A stretch of DNA of 64,000 nucleotides from Hyaloperonospora brassicae (lineage: Eukaryota; Oomycota; Peronosporomycetes; Peronosporales; Peronosporaceae), in assembly GCA_947650285.1 (NCBI GenBank), contig CANTFL010000017.1:124001-188000 (forward strand), written 5' to 3'. The notes under the pieces were generated by a model. The model was not told the origin of the DNA. It saw only the letters and a program-made list of their open reading frames with translations, and searched no databases. This document shows positions 38,050 to 46,667 of this stretch, piece after piece. The position numbers and the translations under genes are program-made. Every line of letters starts with the position of its first letter. Position 1 is the first letter of the stretch.

Positions 38050-38440
38050 TGTAACGGGGCAGCCCGTTACATGAAATTGTCACTTTAAGGAAAGTGACAA
38101 TAAAGAATATAAAGATGGATATTCTTTAAAACAATATCACCAAAGTGGTGATATTGAAGGGTCGACCAAAGGGTCTGTTCATTGGTTGATATCGTGATGA
38201 TATCAACCCACCAATCGCCGCAAGACGCGCGCAATGAGTGGTGACGAGACGTCACCATACATGCAGTTATATTAGTATAATTGAATTAAGTCAAACGAAG
38301 AGACAGTAGTTTAAAGACTTAATTTATTAATATAACAGTTCTACTTTTACCCTACCTACGCTTCCTCGCTTGCCACGTGTACGTCCGTCGGGGCACCCAA
38401 ATCCCTTGCGTTAAGTTACGCAAGGGTGTACCCCGTTACA
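38050..38440 (+). repeat. 5' LTR of element C
   Basis: The LTR runs from TGTAACGGGG to CCCCGTTACA, perfect 10-bp inverted ends. It contains at least six perfect hairpins, among them stems of 8 bp at 38051-38070, 11 bp at 38076-38101, 11 bp at 38132-38156 and 10 bp at 38184-38208. It should contain the promoter, but no TATA-like box was assigned. Confidence 0.95.
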
Positions 38441-38442
38441 CC

Positions 38443-38454
38443 TGGTAGCACTTT
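38443..38454 (+). promoter_or_regulatory. Primer-binding site of element C
   Basis: TGGTAGCA begins two bases after the LTR end. Its first 7 nt match the TGGTAGC start of initiator-Met-tRNA primer sites of the yeast type. The match does not clearly extend further, so the tRNA identity is tentative. Confidence 0.6.
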
Positions 38455-38484
38455 GTAGTCCTTCCAAGGACCACATCATCCAAC

Positions 38485-39639
38485 ATGAACATGTTGGATG
38501 AAGAAGACACCTTTCACGCCACGCGTGAAGGGTTTACCCATTTGAGTGACATCGAATGGGGTGCGGTAGAACGAATGAGTTCTACCATAGGCGAACTCGT
38601 CGTCAGCGCCATGTTGGAGTCTCTAGACAGAGACCAACAACATGCCGCTATCGCCAAGTTCATTCAGAATGAACTTGCTCTCGAGGGGGAGAAAGTAGCC
38701 TTGCTTCACCAGCAAGGCTCTCAACAGGCCGAGCAGTTGAGAGAACTCGGTGCTCAACAGACGGAGCTGTTGAGACAGCAGCAATTCCATGCTGCTGTGG
38801 GCGGGACGGCGCATGCGCGTCGTCCCGAAGTCATGAAAGTTGACATTTCCAAGTACAGTGGAGTCCCGGAGGACTCCCTGTTACTATGGTTTGTCGAACT
38901 CGACAGAGCCCTAAGGGCTCGTCGCGTCGAAGATGAGCAAATGAAACTCACATTTGCTCAGACCCACTTGGCAGGGCGTGCCAAAACTTGGTCCCTGGGA
39001 CTCGAGAGTAGCGACCCAAATGTGTTTAGGTCGCTAGATGACTTCAAGTCTCGGCTCAGACAAACGTTTGAGCCGCCACGTGCTGAGTTCAGGGCTCTCT
39101 CAGAGCTCCTGAAACTCAAGCAGGTTAAGCGTGATGTGCACGCTTTCGCACAACATATACGACCCCTTGCGAGTAGTATAACTGCTAACCCAGTCCATGA
39201 ACACACTTTGATCACGGTGTTCATGCAAGGGCTCGCAGAAGGGCCCGTCAGGAGCCACCTGTTCCGCCTTGAGCTGAATACGCTTGAAGAAGCGATATCA
39301 GCCGCGGAACAGGAAGACTTTATCATGAGACAGGCTCATGCTAGCTCAAACTCTTACCGTCCACCGAGACGACAAGAGATCGGAGGTCCAGAACCAATGG
39401 ACCTCTGCTATGTTGAGAGCGAGAGACCTCGCTCTACAAACAACAAGCGATTGCAGAGGTGCAATCGCTGTCAGAAGTTAGGGCACTACGCATACGAGTG
39501 TAGTGCTCCACGCCCAGTACCAAACAGTACTGAGCGAAATGGACGACCTTTTGCCAGAAAGGGCAATGGGCGTGGGTCCAGCGCTGTTGCGAAGCCGCAA
39601 CAGCGAGACAAACCATCAAAAAATGGTCGGGGTCAGTAG
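38485..39639 (+). CDS. gag: Gag protein of element C
   Basis: A 384-residue Gag begins MNMLDEEDTF. The region around residues 115-285 is a retrotransposon-gag capsid domain (LLLWFVELDRALRARRVED, LAGRAKTWSLGLE, DFKSRLRQTFEPP). A single CCHC knuckle (CNRCQKLGHYAYEC) near residue 330 binds RNA, followed by a basic tail. The start codon at 38485 lies in a 10-bp hairpin (arms 38477-38486 and 38491-38500, loop GAAC), with a second in-frame ATG at 38491. The stop at 39637 lies in the stem of the predicted frameshift structure. The gene is intact. Confidence 0.92.
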   Translation: MNMLDEEDTFHATREGFTHLSDIEWGAVERMSSTIGELVVSAMLESLDRDQQHAAIAKFIQNELALEGEKVALLHQQGSQQAEQLRELGAQQTELLRQQQFHAAVGGTAHARRPEVMKVDISKYSGVPEDSLLLWFVELDRALRARRVEDEQMKLTFAQTHLAGRAKTWSLGLESSDPNVFRSLDDFKSRLRQTFEPPRAEFRALSELLKLKQVKRDVHAFAQHIRPLASSITANPVHEHTLITVFMQGLAEGPVRSHLFRLELNTLEEAISAAEQEDFIMRQAHASSNSYRPPRRQEIGGPEPMDLCYVESERPRSTNNKRLQRCNRCQKLGHYAYECSAPRPVPNSTERNGRPFARKGNGRGSSAVAKPQQRDKPSKNGRGQ

Positions 39640-39660
39640 GGGCGGAGCGCCCTACTGATC
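39618..39660 (+). promoter_or_regulatory. Predicted -1 programmed frameshift signal (gag to pol)
   Basis: The heptamer A AAA AAT (39618-39624) is in the correct X XXY YYZ phase of the gag frame. After 6 nt comes a stem of 11 pairs (39631-39641 with 39650-39660, one G-U), with a short inner helix and loop. Slipping back one base puts the ribosome in the pol frame, which is open from 39624 through the gag stop to pol with no stop codon. All three elements of a canonical -1 site are present; function is inferred. Confidence 0.8.
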
Positions 39661-42600
39661 CAGCAACCTCAAGAGAATTTGCAAATCTCTTAACGAAAGT
39701 TGCTCCAGATACACAATCATTGTGTGTCTCTGCACCTGGTGATGACGTTTCGCTCATCACCTTGAAGTTGGAAGCGACAAATGATTTGTCGCTTCGTGCC
39801 CTAGTAGACTGTGGGGCGTCGAACAACTTTGTTCGTCGCCAGTCACTAGAGGGTCGTAGGCTCAAGTTCGTTGAGCGCGACATTCCCCTCACAAGGATGA
39901 CGGTGCGCCTTGCAACAGGCGCATCGATAACCGTTGAGAAACGTGTAGTAGGAATCCACTACACGTTGGAGGGCGAACAGTACGATGATGACTTCATCGT
40001 ACTAGATCTGGATGACAAATTTGATGTCATCCTGGTATTACCTTGGCTCAGAAAGTACGAGCCAAGGGTGAGCTGGCAGCATCGATCCGTGAAGATGCCT
40101 GCTGCTTGTTCATCAGATGGCCATCTGATGAACATCTTGGAGCGTCCACAAGCGTGTGGATGTTCTGCGAGTGAGTGCGATGGCCTCACTTGCGGTACGG
40201 TCGTTAGCACGACTGCACAAGATCACAGTGTAGTTGATCACTACACTGTGGAGCAAGCTCCCGGCGGCTGTACAGAAGTAAAGGCTGCGCCGAAGGTCCA
40301 CCATTCGAAGAAGTCGAGTGGACCGGGAAATGGATGCATGCCTAGCGGGAAGCATCTTAGACAAAAGAAACCTGTTGCCCCCAAAGGGCAACATGGAAAT
40401 CCTAGGTCGACTGGAGAGTCGACCGTAGAGGATCGGTACCTGACTGTGGTCGCACAGCCACAGTCAGAAGACGTCGAGGGAATAAGTCCCCACGTACTTG
40501 AGGAAGGAATTCTTCAAGAGTCGCTTGCTGAGGGGTTAGGCCCTCAGCAACCTGTGGAAGCAAGTTCCCAGGAAGAAACCGAGACGTTGAACGTCTTGGT
40601 TAATGACGGATCAAGCGTAGGCGCTTATACGCTTGATCTGATTGTGCCTCCGAAGTTGACTTCGGAGATAACTCAGTTGCCAACGCTAGAACCGAAACGG
40701 TTCTTGCGTGATCTGCGTAGTGGCAAAGTCAAGCAGATCTGCATACTCGTCACAGAGGACGAGTATGTGACCGACATTCGGTCGGCAACAGTATTTGCTG
40801 AGAACGAACGGGTTCTCAGCAGCTCATCGATGGACGAAAGTGTCCTCGATGGGAAGACTCGGATTGAGCGATACGCGTCCCAATCCTGGGAGTCACTTCA
40901 GGCAAATCCTTTGTATAAGGATTTGATCGAATTCAGGGATGTGTTCCCTGAATCCGTACCTTGCGAGTTGCCTAAGGACAAAGGCACTCGACACGATATC
41001 GAGCTCAAACCGGGCTCGAAATACTGTGTCATGAAGCAGTGGCCACTGCCTCGTGAACAAGTGATAGCGATCGACAAGTTCTTTGCCGATCGCTTAGCAG
41101 CGGGCCATGTGAGGGAATCAACATCCCCTCACAGCTCTCCGACCTTCTGTGTGCGAAAGGCCACAGGAGGGTGGCGGATAGTGCACGCATTCAACAAGTT
41201 GAATGCTGCAACGGTACCGGCTCAGACGCCGATACCGAGGAAGGACGTAATCATAGATGGTATGTCAAAGAGTACCATCTTTTCGTCCATGGATCTGATG
41301 GATGGATTCTATCAGATCCTGATGCGTGAACGGGACGTCCCGTTCACGGCAGTGAGTACCCCCAGCGGGATGCTGTGGGAGTGGCTAGTGATGCCACAGG
41401 GGCTGAGTAATGCCCCTGCAACATTCAACAGATGTGTAACAAATCTGTTGAGACCGGTGCGAGACTTCGCACCGAGTTACTTCGACGATGTGTTCGTCCA
41501 TAGCCGGGCTATGGACGGAGAGACGGACGTTGAAGTTCACAGAACTCACGTTCGTCAGGTTCTTCAACTTATGCGCAAGCATAAGTTGTACGCCAACCTC
41601 AAGAAGTGTACATTCGCGGCTAGCGAAATACCACTTCTTGGGTGCATCGTGGGTAAACACGGCGTACGCCCTGATCCCGAAAAGATCAAGGCGATCACCG
41701 ACTGGCCAGTGCCAGTCGATGTCAAGGGACTAAGGAAGTTCCTTTGTCTTGCGGATAACTTGCACAAGTACTCGCGCAACTACGCCGAGATGACTGTTCA
41801 TCTTTCTTGCTTGCTCAAGAAAAATGTCAAGTGGTCATGGAACGCTGAGTGCCAGCGTTCCTTTGAAGGTATCAAGCGGAGCTTGATGCAATCGCCGATC
41901 TTGGTGATTGCAGATCAGGACAGACCATTCCATGTGGTCTGTGACGCCAGCGATTTTGCAATCGGCTGTGCGTTAATGCAGTTCGATGCAGATGGCGCGG
42001 AGCGCGTCATCTGTTATCAGTCGCGTCAGCTGCAAGCAGCTGAGCGCAATTACCCAGTGCATGACAAGGAACTCCTTGCCATGAAATACGCACTGGCTAA
42101 GTTTCGCGTCTATCTCTTGGGAGATAGAGCGTTTGTTGTCTACACGGACCATGCGTCATTACGCACGGCCGTAAACAGCCCACACCTCTCGCAAAGAATG
42201 GCGAGGTGGCTGTCTTTCTTCGCGGAGTATAACTTCTCCGTGGAGTATAAACCGGGACGACTCAATGTCGTCGCTGATGCGCTTTCGCGCCGGCCCGATT
42301 TCGAGCCGGACGCACAATCCAACAGTGAGGATAAGCCCACTGTTGCGAAACTGAGAGACAGTGTCCCGTCGTCAAGTTTACTTGACGACGTAAGAAAGGC
42401 ATACGCGGAAGATGAGGATCTTCTGCGATTAATGGATCATCTGGTGAATCCATCCAGTAAATACATGAGGGATTTACCGGCTTTGTACCGATCCTCATCG
42501 GATCGGTATAGTACACGCAACGAATTGCTGTACTATACAGCTGTTGCCGACGACACGCCTCGTGTCGTCGTACCCGCTCATCATGATTTGCGGTTGCGCA

Positions 42601-43553
42601 TCATGTACGAGTGTCACGATGCCCCAACAAGCGGCCATCGTGGAAGGGAAAAGACTTACCTCACGGTAAGTCGTGACTTTTACTGGCCCCGCCAGTATCA
42701 GTTTGTTCGCAAGTACATACGTGCTTGTGAAGTTTGTCAACGGGTGAAGCCTAGTCCTTCATCCCGTGCGCCATTGCAGCCTCTGCCTGTTCCGACAGAG
42801 TGCTGGCAGTCCGTTTCAATGGACTTCGTCTTCGGGTTTCCCGAAGACGCTCACAAGAATAATGGTATTCTTGTGTTTGTAGACCGATTCAGCAAGATGG
42901 TCCATCTTGCTGCTGTCCCTGAGTCAATCAAGGCTCAAGGTTGTGCTCGTGTCTTTCTAGACACGGTCTTTAGACTCCACGGGTTACCCCGTGAACTCGT
43001 ATCCGACCGTGACCCTCGGTTCACGGCGGAATTTTGGCAAACCGTGTTCCGTACTCTCGGAACACGATTGAAGATGTCCACTTCTGACCATCCAGAAACA
43101 GATGGTCAGACGGAACGTGCGAACCGTGTCCTCGAAGAGATTCTTCGAGGATATGTCCACTCGTTTCCGAGTTGGAGCGAATTCCTACCCATGGTGGAAT
43201 TCGCCATCAATAATTCGGTGCATGCTTCAACACAGCACACACCGTTTTACGTGAATGGCCTACGCCATCCACGAGTGCCCACCATTATAGAGTGTAACTC
43301 TTGGATAAGGGGGGAGGGACTCGCTCGAGCAAAAACCGTTTTGGCTCTTGCTCATCACGTGTCGACGCAAACGTCTTCACGTATGATGCCGATGTCGATC
43401 AAGTCGACATCGATGAAGAAGATCATCTCAATAATAGCGAAGACGCTATTATTGATTCGGATGATGATGACGATGCTGGTATATTCAGCATCGCCAACGA
43501 TTATGTCAGCGAGGAAGAAGACAACCTCGCTGAAGAAGAGAGCAATCTCTTAG
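39624..43553 (+). CDS. pol: Pol polyprotein of element C: protease, RT, RNase H, integrase
   Basis: The frame is reached by -1 shift from gag; there is no ATG near its beginning. The protease active site reads VDCGASNNFV (about 39804), with Cys in place of the usual Ser or Thr. Reverse transcriptase spans about 40900-41760, with intact YFDDVFVHS at 41478. Ty3 RNase H follows (VVCDASDFAIGCALMQ, ELLAMKYALAKF, YTDHASL). Integrase has an HHCC zinc domain (H, then CHDAPTSGHRG, CEVCQR near 42730) and a DDE core (Asp at 42822, Asp near 43005, Glu in TDGQTERANR near 43110). The frame then runs out of register after a G-run at 43309-43314 and stops at 43553. Confidence 0.92.
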   Translation, partial: WSGSVGAERPTDPATSREFANLLTKVAPDTQSLCVSAPGDDVSLITLKLEATNDLSLRALVDCGASNNFVRRQSLEGRRLKFVERDIPLTRMTVRLATGASITVEKRVVGIHYTLEGEQYDDDFIVLDLDDKFDVILVLPWLRKYEPRVSWQHRSVKMPAACSSDGHLMNILERPQACGCSASECDGLTCGTVVSTTAQDHSVVDHYTVEQAPGGCTEVKAAPKVHHSKKSSGPGNGCMPSGKHLRQKKPVAPKGQHGNPRSTGESTVEDRYLTVVAQPQSEDVEGISPHVLEEGILQESLAEGLGPQQPVEASSQEETETLNVLVNDGSSVGAYTLDLIVPPKLTSEITQLPTLEPKRFLRDLRSGKVKQICILVTEDEYVTDIRSATVFAENERVLSSSSMDESVLDGKTRIERYASQSWESLQANPLYKDLIEFRDVFPESVPCELPKDKGTRHDIELKPGSKYCVMKQWPLPREQVIAIDKFFADRLAAGHVRESTSPHSSPTFCVRKATGGWRIVHAFNKLNAATVPAQTPIPRKDVIIDGMSKSTIFSSMDLMDGFYQILMRERDVPFTAVSTPSGMLWEWLVMPQGLSNAPATFNRCVTNLLRPVRDFAPSYFDDVFVHSRAMDGETDVEVHRTHVRQVLQLMRKHKLYANLKKCTFAASEIPLLGCIVGKHGVRPDPEKIKAITDWPVPVDVKGLRKFLCLADNLHKYSRNYAEMTVHLSCLLKKNVKWSWNAECQRSFEGIKRSLMQSPILVIADQDRPFHVVCDASDFAIGCALMQFDADGAERVICYQSRQLQAAERNYPVHDKELLAMKYALAKFRVYLLGDRAFVVYTDHASLRTAVNSPHLSQRMARWLSFFAEYNFSVEYKPGRLNVVADALSRRPDFEPDAQSNSEDKPTVAKLRDSVPSSSLLDDVRKAYAEDEDLLRLMDHLVNPSSKYMRDLPALYRSSSDRYSTRNELLYYTAVADDTPRVVVPAHHDLRLRIMYECHDAPTSGHRGREKTYLTVSRDFYWPRQYQFVRKYIRACEVCQRVKPSPSSRAPLQPLPVPTECWQSVSMDFVFGFPEDAHKNNGILVFVDRFSKMVHLAAVPESIKAQGCARVFLDTVFRLHGLPRELVSDRDPRFTAEFWQTVFRTLGTRLKMSTSDHPETDGQTERANRVLEEILRGYVHSFPSWSEFLPMVEFAINNSVHASTQHTPFYVNGLRHPRVPTIIECNSWIRGEGLARAKTVLALAHHVSTQTSSRMMPMSIKSTSMKKIISIIAKTLLLIRMMMTMLVYSASPTIMSARKKTTSLKKRAIS

Positions 43554-44533
43554 CAGTGCGCACGAAGCGCACTGAAATACAAAACAAAGAGTCAGCAGAG
43601 AACTTCCTGCTGACTCGAGAAGCGGTAGTCCGTTTCGTTCAGGACTCCATCGCAAATGCGGTGGACCGTCAGAAACGGAACGCAGACAAGAATGGAAGAG
43701 CAAATGTTCTTTCATTTAAAGTTAACGACCTAGTACTACTGTCAACGGTAAACCTACCTGGACATGCAGTCACTAGTGTCGGCAGTAGCAAACTACTGCC
43801 GAAATACATTGGGCCATTTCGAGTGTTGCATCGCAAGGGCAATGCATACACACTCGAATTGCCACGTAGGATGCGCACGCATCCTACGTTTTACGTGGGG
43901 AGGCTTAGGTCGTACTGTCAGTACGAGCCTTCTTCTTCCGATGAAGATAGCCCCCACGTTCAAGAACATCCATCAAGTTCTTGCGTTCGCGCTCCAGACG
44001 ATCCGTCTGGTCGCGCAGATACGATACCTCGGTATTCAACCGAGATATCTCCCCGCGAGCTGTCGCCAGCTCGCCGAATAGGGAGCGGACATCCCGCTCG
44101 ACCTGAAGCTGCGCCGTGGCATAATCGGCGCGATCCCTCGCCCGATCAGCCTCGTGACCCTTGCGGTTCTTCCGCACGGTGTCGGTCAAAGCGTAGCGTC
44201 GGTCGCGCTCGTGCTTCAAGTCATCGCGCAATTCATCGATTGCGCGATCCATCTCGTAAGGGTCGAGATGGTGAACAGAATCATCTGGAGGAGGTCTTTC
44301 CTCCTCCACCACATCCTTTGGTGGATGCTCACGGTGATCAACGCTTTCTAGTGGAGCGTATCTTGAATCACCGTGACGATTCAGGATCAAGGACGAGCTA
44401 CCTTGTCCAGTGGCGGGGGTATCCACCCTCTTGGAACAGCTGGGAGCCCCGCTCTCAGCTGTTGATGGATGTTGAAGGTCTCGTCCGCCAGTATGACGAG
44501 ACCCATCCGATGAGTCCTGTGGCCCATCGGTAA
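43315..44533 (+). pseudogene. pol: 3' part of element C pol: integrase tail and chromodomain, out of frame
   Basis: Pol continues in a different frame after the 6-G run, encoding GGGTRSSKNR, an acidic insert, the integrase C-terminal module ([49 protein letters not shown]) and, after a variable linker, a chromodomain ([36 protein letters not shown]) near the stop at 44533. One extra G in the run would restore a continuous frame, so this is a single-base lesion or a sequencing error. From 43905 on, the antisense ORF occupies the other strand. Confidence 0.85.
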
Positions 44534-45512
44534 ACACGCGCCCTAGGCGCTTGTAGACGGATTGCAAGTTTGCAATCGCGTCACGCATCTCCTCCGAGAG
44601 ATGTGCCCTTCCCCAGGGCGAATTTAGGGAGTACACAACCCTATGTGCACGCTGCGAGTTGTCAACACAACTCGCACAAGGGTCTCCCCATGTGAGGCAA
44701 GGAATGCCTGCCTCACTCGATAAACAATGCAACCGGTACCTAGCACCGGTTGGCGTTCGCCGTTCGAACCTGAGGCGTGTTGCCTCAAGTTTCTTGAGCC
44801 ACCCTTCTCGTCCAAAATTCTTTACGTTTTGAACGAACGCGTTCCACGCAGCCAAAAGCGATGTTTTGTCACGCTTTTGGTTGTTGTTGTACCATCGATT
44901 TCTAAGGAAGACATCGAGATAAAAGTCTTCTTCAGCGCGAAAGTTCTTCGCGCTGGGACTCAAGCCGTGAAGCTCGGTTGCATCGAATAAGGGTATTCGA
45001 TGGTGTTGGCCTGTCTCGTGAGACAGGCTATTGATGAGTTGTTCGGGCAAACGCCACGGCTTCAACTCATCACGCTTCACAGTGGTACCCTTGTCGGTAC
45101 CACGGCTCCCAGATTGACGACGGCTCGCGCCATCGTCATTACGCTCGTGCGAAGACGCACGAGCCGGCGGTGGTGAAGAATAGAACTCACCACCCTGATC
45201 ATCATCATCATCACTGCCGAACAGACTGTGATGCAAATCACGAGTCCGTTCGTTCGGCAGTGGTCTTGGCGAATACTGAGGCGTCGCCGGTGAGCGAGAC
45301 GCCTCTGGAGCATTGCCCGAGTCAGACACGTCTGACTCGCCAGAGTAGATGACCTCTACATCAGGGTCATCGTGCGCACGCGGTGTGATACCGCGTGCAC
45401 CTGCAGCACCTGTTGCTGCAGGCGAAGAACGAGCAGCAGACGACGAAGCGTCTGCCGCAGAGGCTTGCACAGCACCAGGCTGTGTGGGTCTTGAGTCACC
45501 TCGCATAGACAT
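43905..45512 (-). CDS. Antisense ORF of element C, 535 residues
   Basis: A long ATG-initiated frame runs against gag-pol between the chromodomain and the 3' LTR. The N-terminal 150 residues are Ala/Ser/Pro-rich and acidic. A compact central region (about residues 155-330) has folded-domain character, with many Trp, Tyr and Cys residues ([49 protein letters not shown]). The last 130 residues are a charged coiled coil ending in KKKARTD, a nuclear-signal-like tail. It overlaps the plus-strand chromodomain frame by 629 bp. I recognise no named family. Accessory antisense genes at this location are known in some plant Gypsy elements, so an accessory role is plausible. It is uninterrupted. Confidence 0.7.
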   Translation of the reverse strand: MSMRGDSRPTQPGAVQASAADASSSAARSSPAATGAAGARGITPRAHDDPDVEVIYSGESDVSDSGNAPEASRSPATPQYSPRPLPNERTRDLHHSLFGSDDDDDQGGEFYSSPPPARASSHERNDDGASRRQSGSRGTDKGTTVKRDELKPWRLPEQLINSLSHETGQHHRIPLFDATELHGLSPSAKNFRAEEDFYLDVFLRNRWYNNNQKRDKTSLLAAWNAFVQNVKNFGREGWLKKLEATRLRFERRTPTGARYRLHCLSSEAGIPCLTWGDPCASCVDNSQRAHRVVYSLNSPWGRAHLSEEMRDAIANLQSVYKRLGRVFTDGPQDSSDGSRHTGGRDLQHPSTAESGAPSCSKRVDTPATGQGSSSLILNRHGDSRYAPLESVDHREHPPKDVVEEERPPPDDSVHHLDPYEMDRAIDELRDDLKHERDRRYALTDTVRKNRKGHEADRARDRADYATAQLQVERDVRSLFGELATARGEISRLNTEVSYLRDQTDRLERERKNLMDVLERGGYLHRKKKARTDSTT

Positions 45513-45631
45513 GTTAACTATGCGAGGTCAAGCGGAAAGTGAATGGAACGGACCCAACAAGTGCTCCCTGTCCCAATGGTGGCCAACGGGTGGCCTCCAT
45601 GTTTTCGATAGTCTCACGGTGACTATCAGTT

Positions 45632-45644
45632 AAGGGGGCGGTGA
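45632..45644 (+). promoter_or_regulatory. Polypurine tract of element C
   Basis: AAGGGGGCGGTGA directly precedes the 3' LTR start at 45645. It is purine-rich and correctly placed to prime plus-strand DNA synthesis. Confidence 0.75.
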
Positions 45645-46035
45645 TGTAACGGGGCAGCCCGTTACATGAAATTGTCACTTTAAGGAAAGTGACAATAAAG
45701 AATATAAAGATGGATATTCTTTAAAACAATATCACCAAAGTGGTGATATTGAAGGGTCGACCAAAGGGTCTGTTCATTGGTTGATATCGTGATGATATCA
45801 ACCCACCAATCGCCGCAAGACGCGCGCAATGAGTGGTGACGAGACGTCACCATACATGCAGTTATATTAGTATAATTGAATTAAGTCAAACGAAGAGACA
45901 GTAGTTTAAAGACTTAATTTATTAATATAACAGTTCTACTTTTACCCTACCTACGCTTCCTCGCTTGCCACGTGTACGTCCGTCGGGGCACCCAAATCCC
46001 TTGCGTTAAGTTACGCAAGGGTGTGCCCCGTTACA
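45645..46035 (+). repeat. 3' LTR of element C
   Basis: 391 bp, identical to 38050-38440 except G instead of A at 46025. It has the same TGTAACGGGG and CCCCGTTACA ends and is followed by CTAAC at 46036-46040. Confidence 0.95.
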
Positions 46036-46040
46036 CTAAC
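46036..46040. repeat. Target-site duplication CTAAC (right) of element C
   Basis: Direct repeat of 38045-38049. Confidence 0.9.
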
Positions 46041-46300
46041 TATGTTAAACTATCTTCTCCTACGTGGGTCCCATGCTCACCACCCATTGCGCGCGTCCAG
46101 CAGCGATTGGTGGTTGAGTTGGTTGATGTACACCGTACATCAACCGAGAAGTGGACCCCTCCACGGATATTATCCTTAGCGATAATAATCTGACAACATC
46201 ACTCATTTCGAGAGATGTTGATCGAATATTATCAAAACAGTTAATATTCGAAATGGTACTTTCGTACCAAATTTTAATGTAACAGGCTCACCCCGTTACA
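46041..46300 (-). repeat. Solo LTR related to element C, right part
   Basis: Continues the LTR begun at 37867. The stretch CATTGCGCGCGTC followed by GCGATTGGTGG (46084-46112) aligns with the reverse complement of the element C LTR at 45803-45834. After this anchor come hairpins in the same order as in element C but with different stems (see findings). It ends CCCCGTTACA at 46300, followed by GTGAT. Confidence 0.85.
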
Positions 46301-46305
46301 GTGAT
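46301..46305. repeat. Target-site duplication GTGAT (right) of solo LTR
   Basis: Pairs with 37862-37866. Confidence 0.85.
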
Positions 46306-46667
46306 GACGCAAAAATGAACGGATCAATCTGTGTGTTGACAAGCGCTCCTTCCAAGAGCTGACGCGGTAAATGAGCAACACAAAGGACCAACTTGTGCCT
46401 CCTCTATGACGACATTGGTGGAAATTACAAGGCATTGCGAACATTCGTGCGTACAACAATCGCTTCGAAAACACTCCACGTACACATCATGGACGTTTAT
46501 CCGTAAATATCGAGATAAAACGCAAAATCGAGTCGCGAGCCCCTCGAGAGCGCAAATAGCTGAGACAGGAGTCGATCTCTATCCTGAGTAAAGATCCCTT
46601 CGAGCAGGTCCTTTTCTTAACCAATAGGCGCACGTGAGCCCCACTCGAAGACTTCCCAGGCCCAAGG

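Larger units (their letters stand above)
38050..46035 (+). mobile_element. Ty3/Gypsy LTR retrotransposon C, young and near-intact, hairpin-rich
   Basis: A 7,986-bp element with two 391-bp LTRs differing at a single base (A at 38430, G at 46025), a 5-bp target duplication CTAAC, a PBS, a polypurine tract, gag, pol with chromodomain, and an antisense ORF. One mismatch in 391 bp indicates very recent insertion. The only obvious lesion is a one-base change in a G-run near 43310 that splits pol. In every part inspected closely the sequence carries closely spaced short inverted repeats (see findings). Confidence 0.95.

Noticed and set aside
38051..38070. Hairpin GTAACGGG / CCCGTTAC read as a bacterial-type terminator or small RNA
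   Set aside because: It is one of many hairpins of element C, is at the LTR edge, has no following T-run, and the genome is eukaryotic.
43905..45512. Antisense ORF as an unrelated host gene captured by the element
   Set aside because: No introns or known host family seen, and its sequence shows the same hairpin texture as the rest of the element, so it appears to belong to the element. Capture long ago cannot be excluded.
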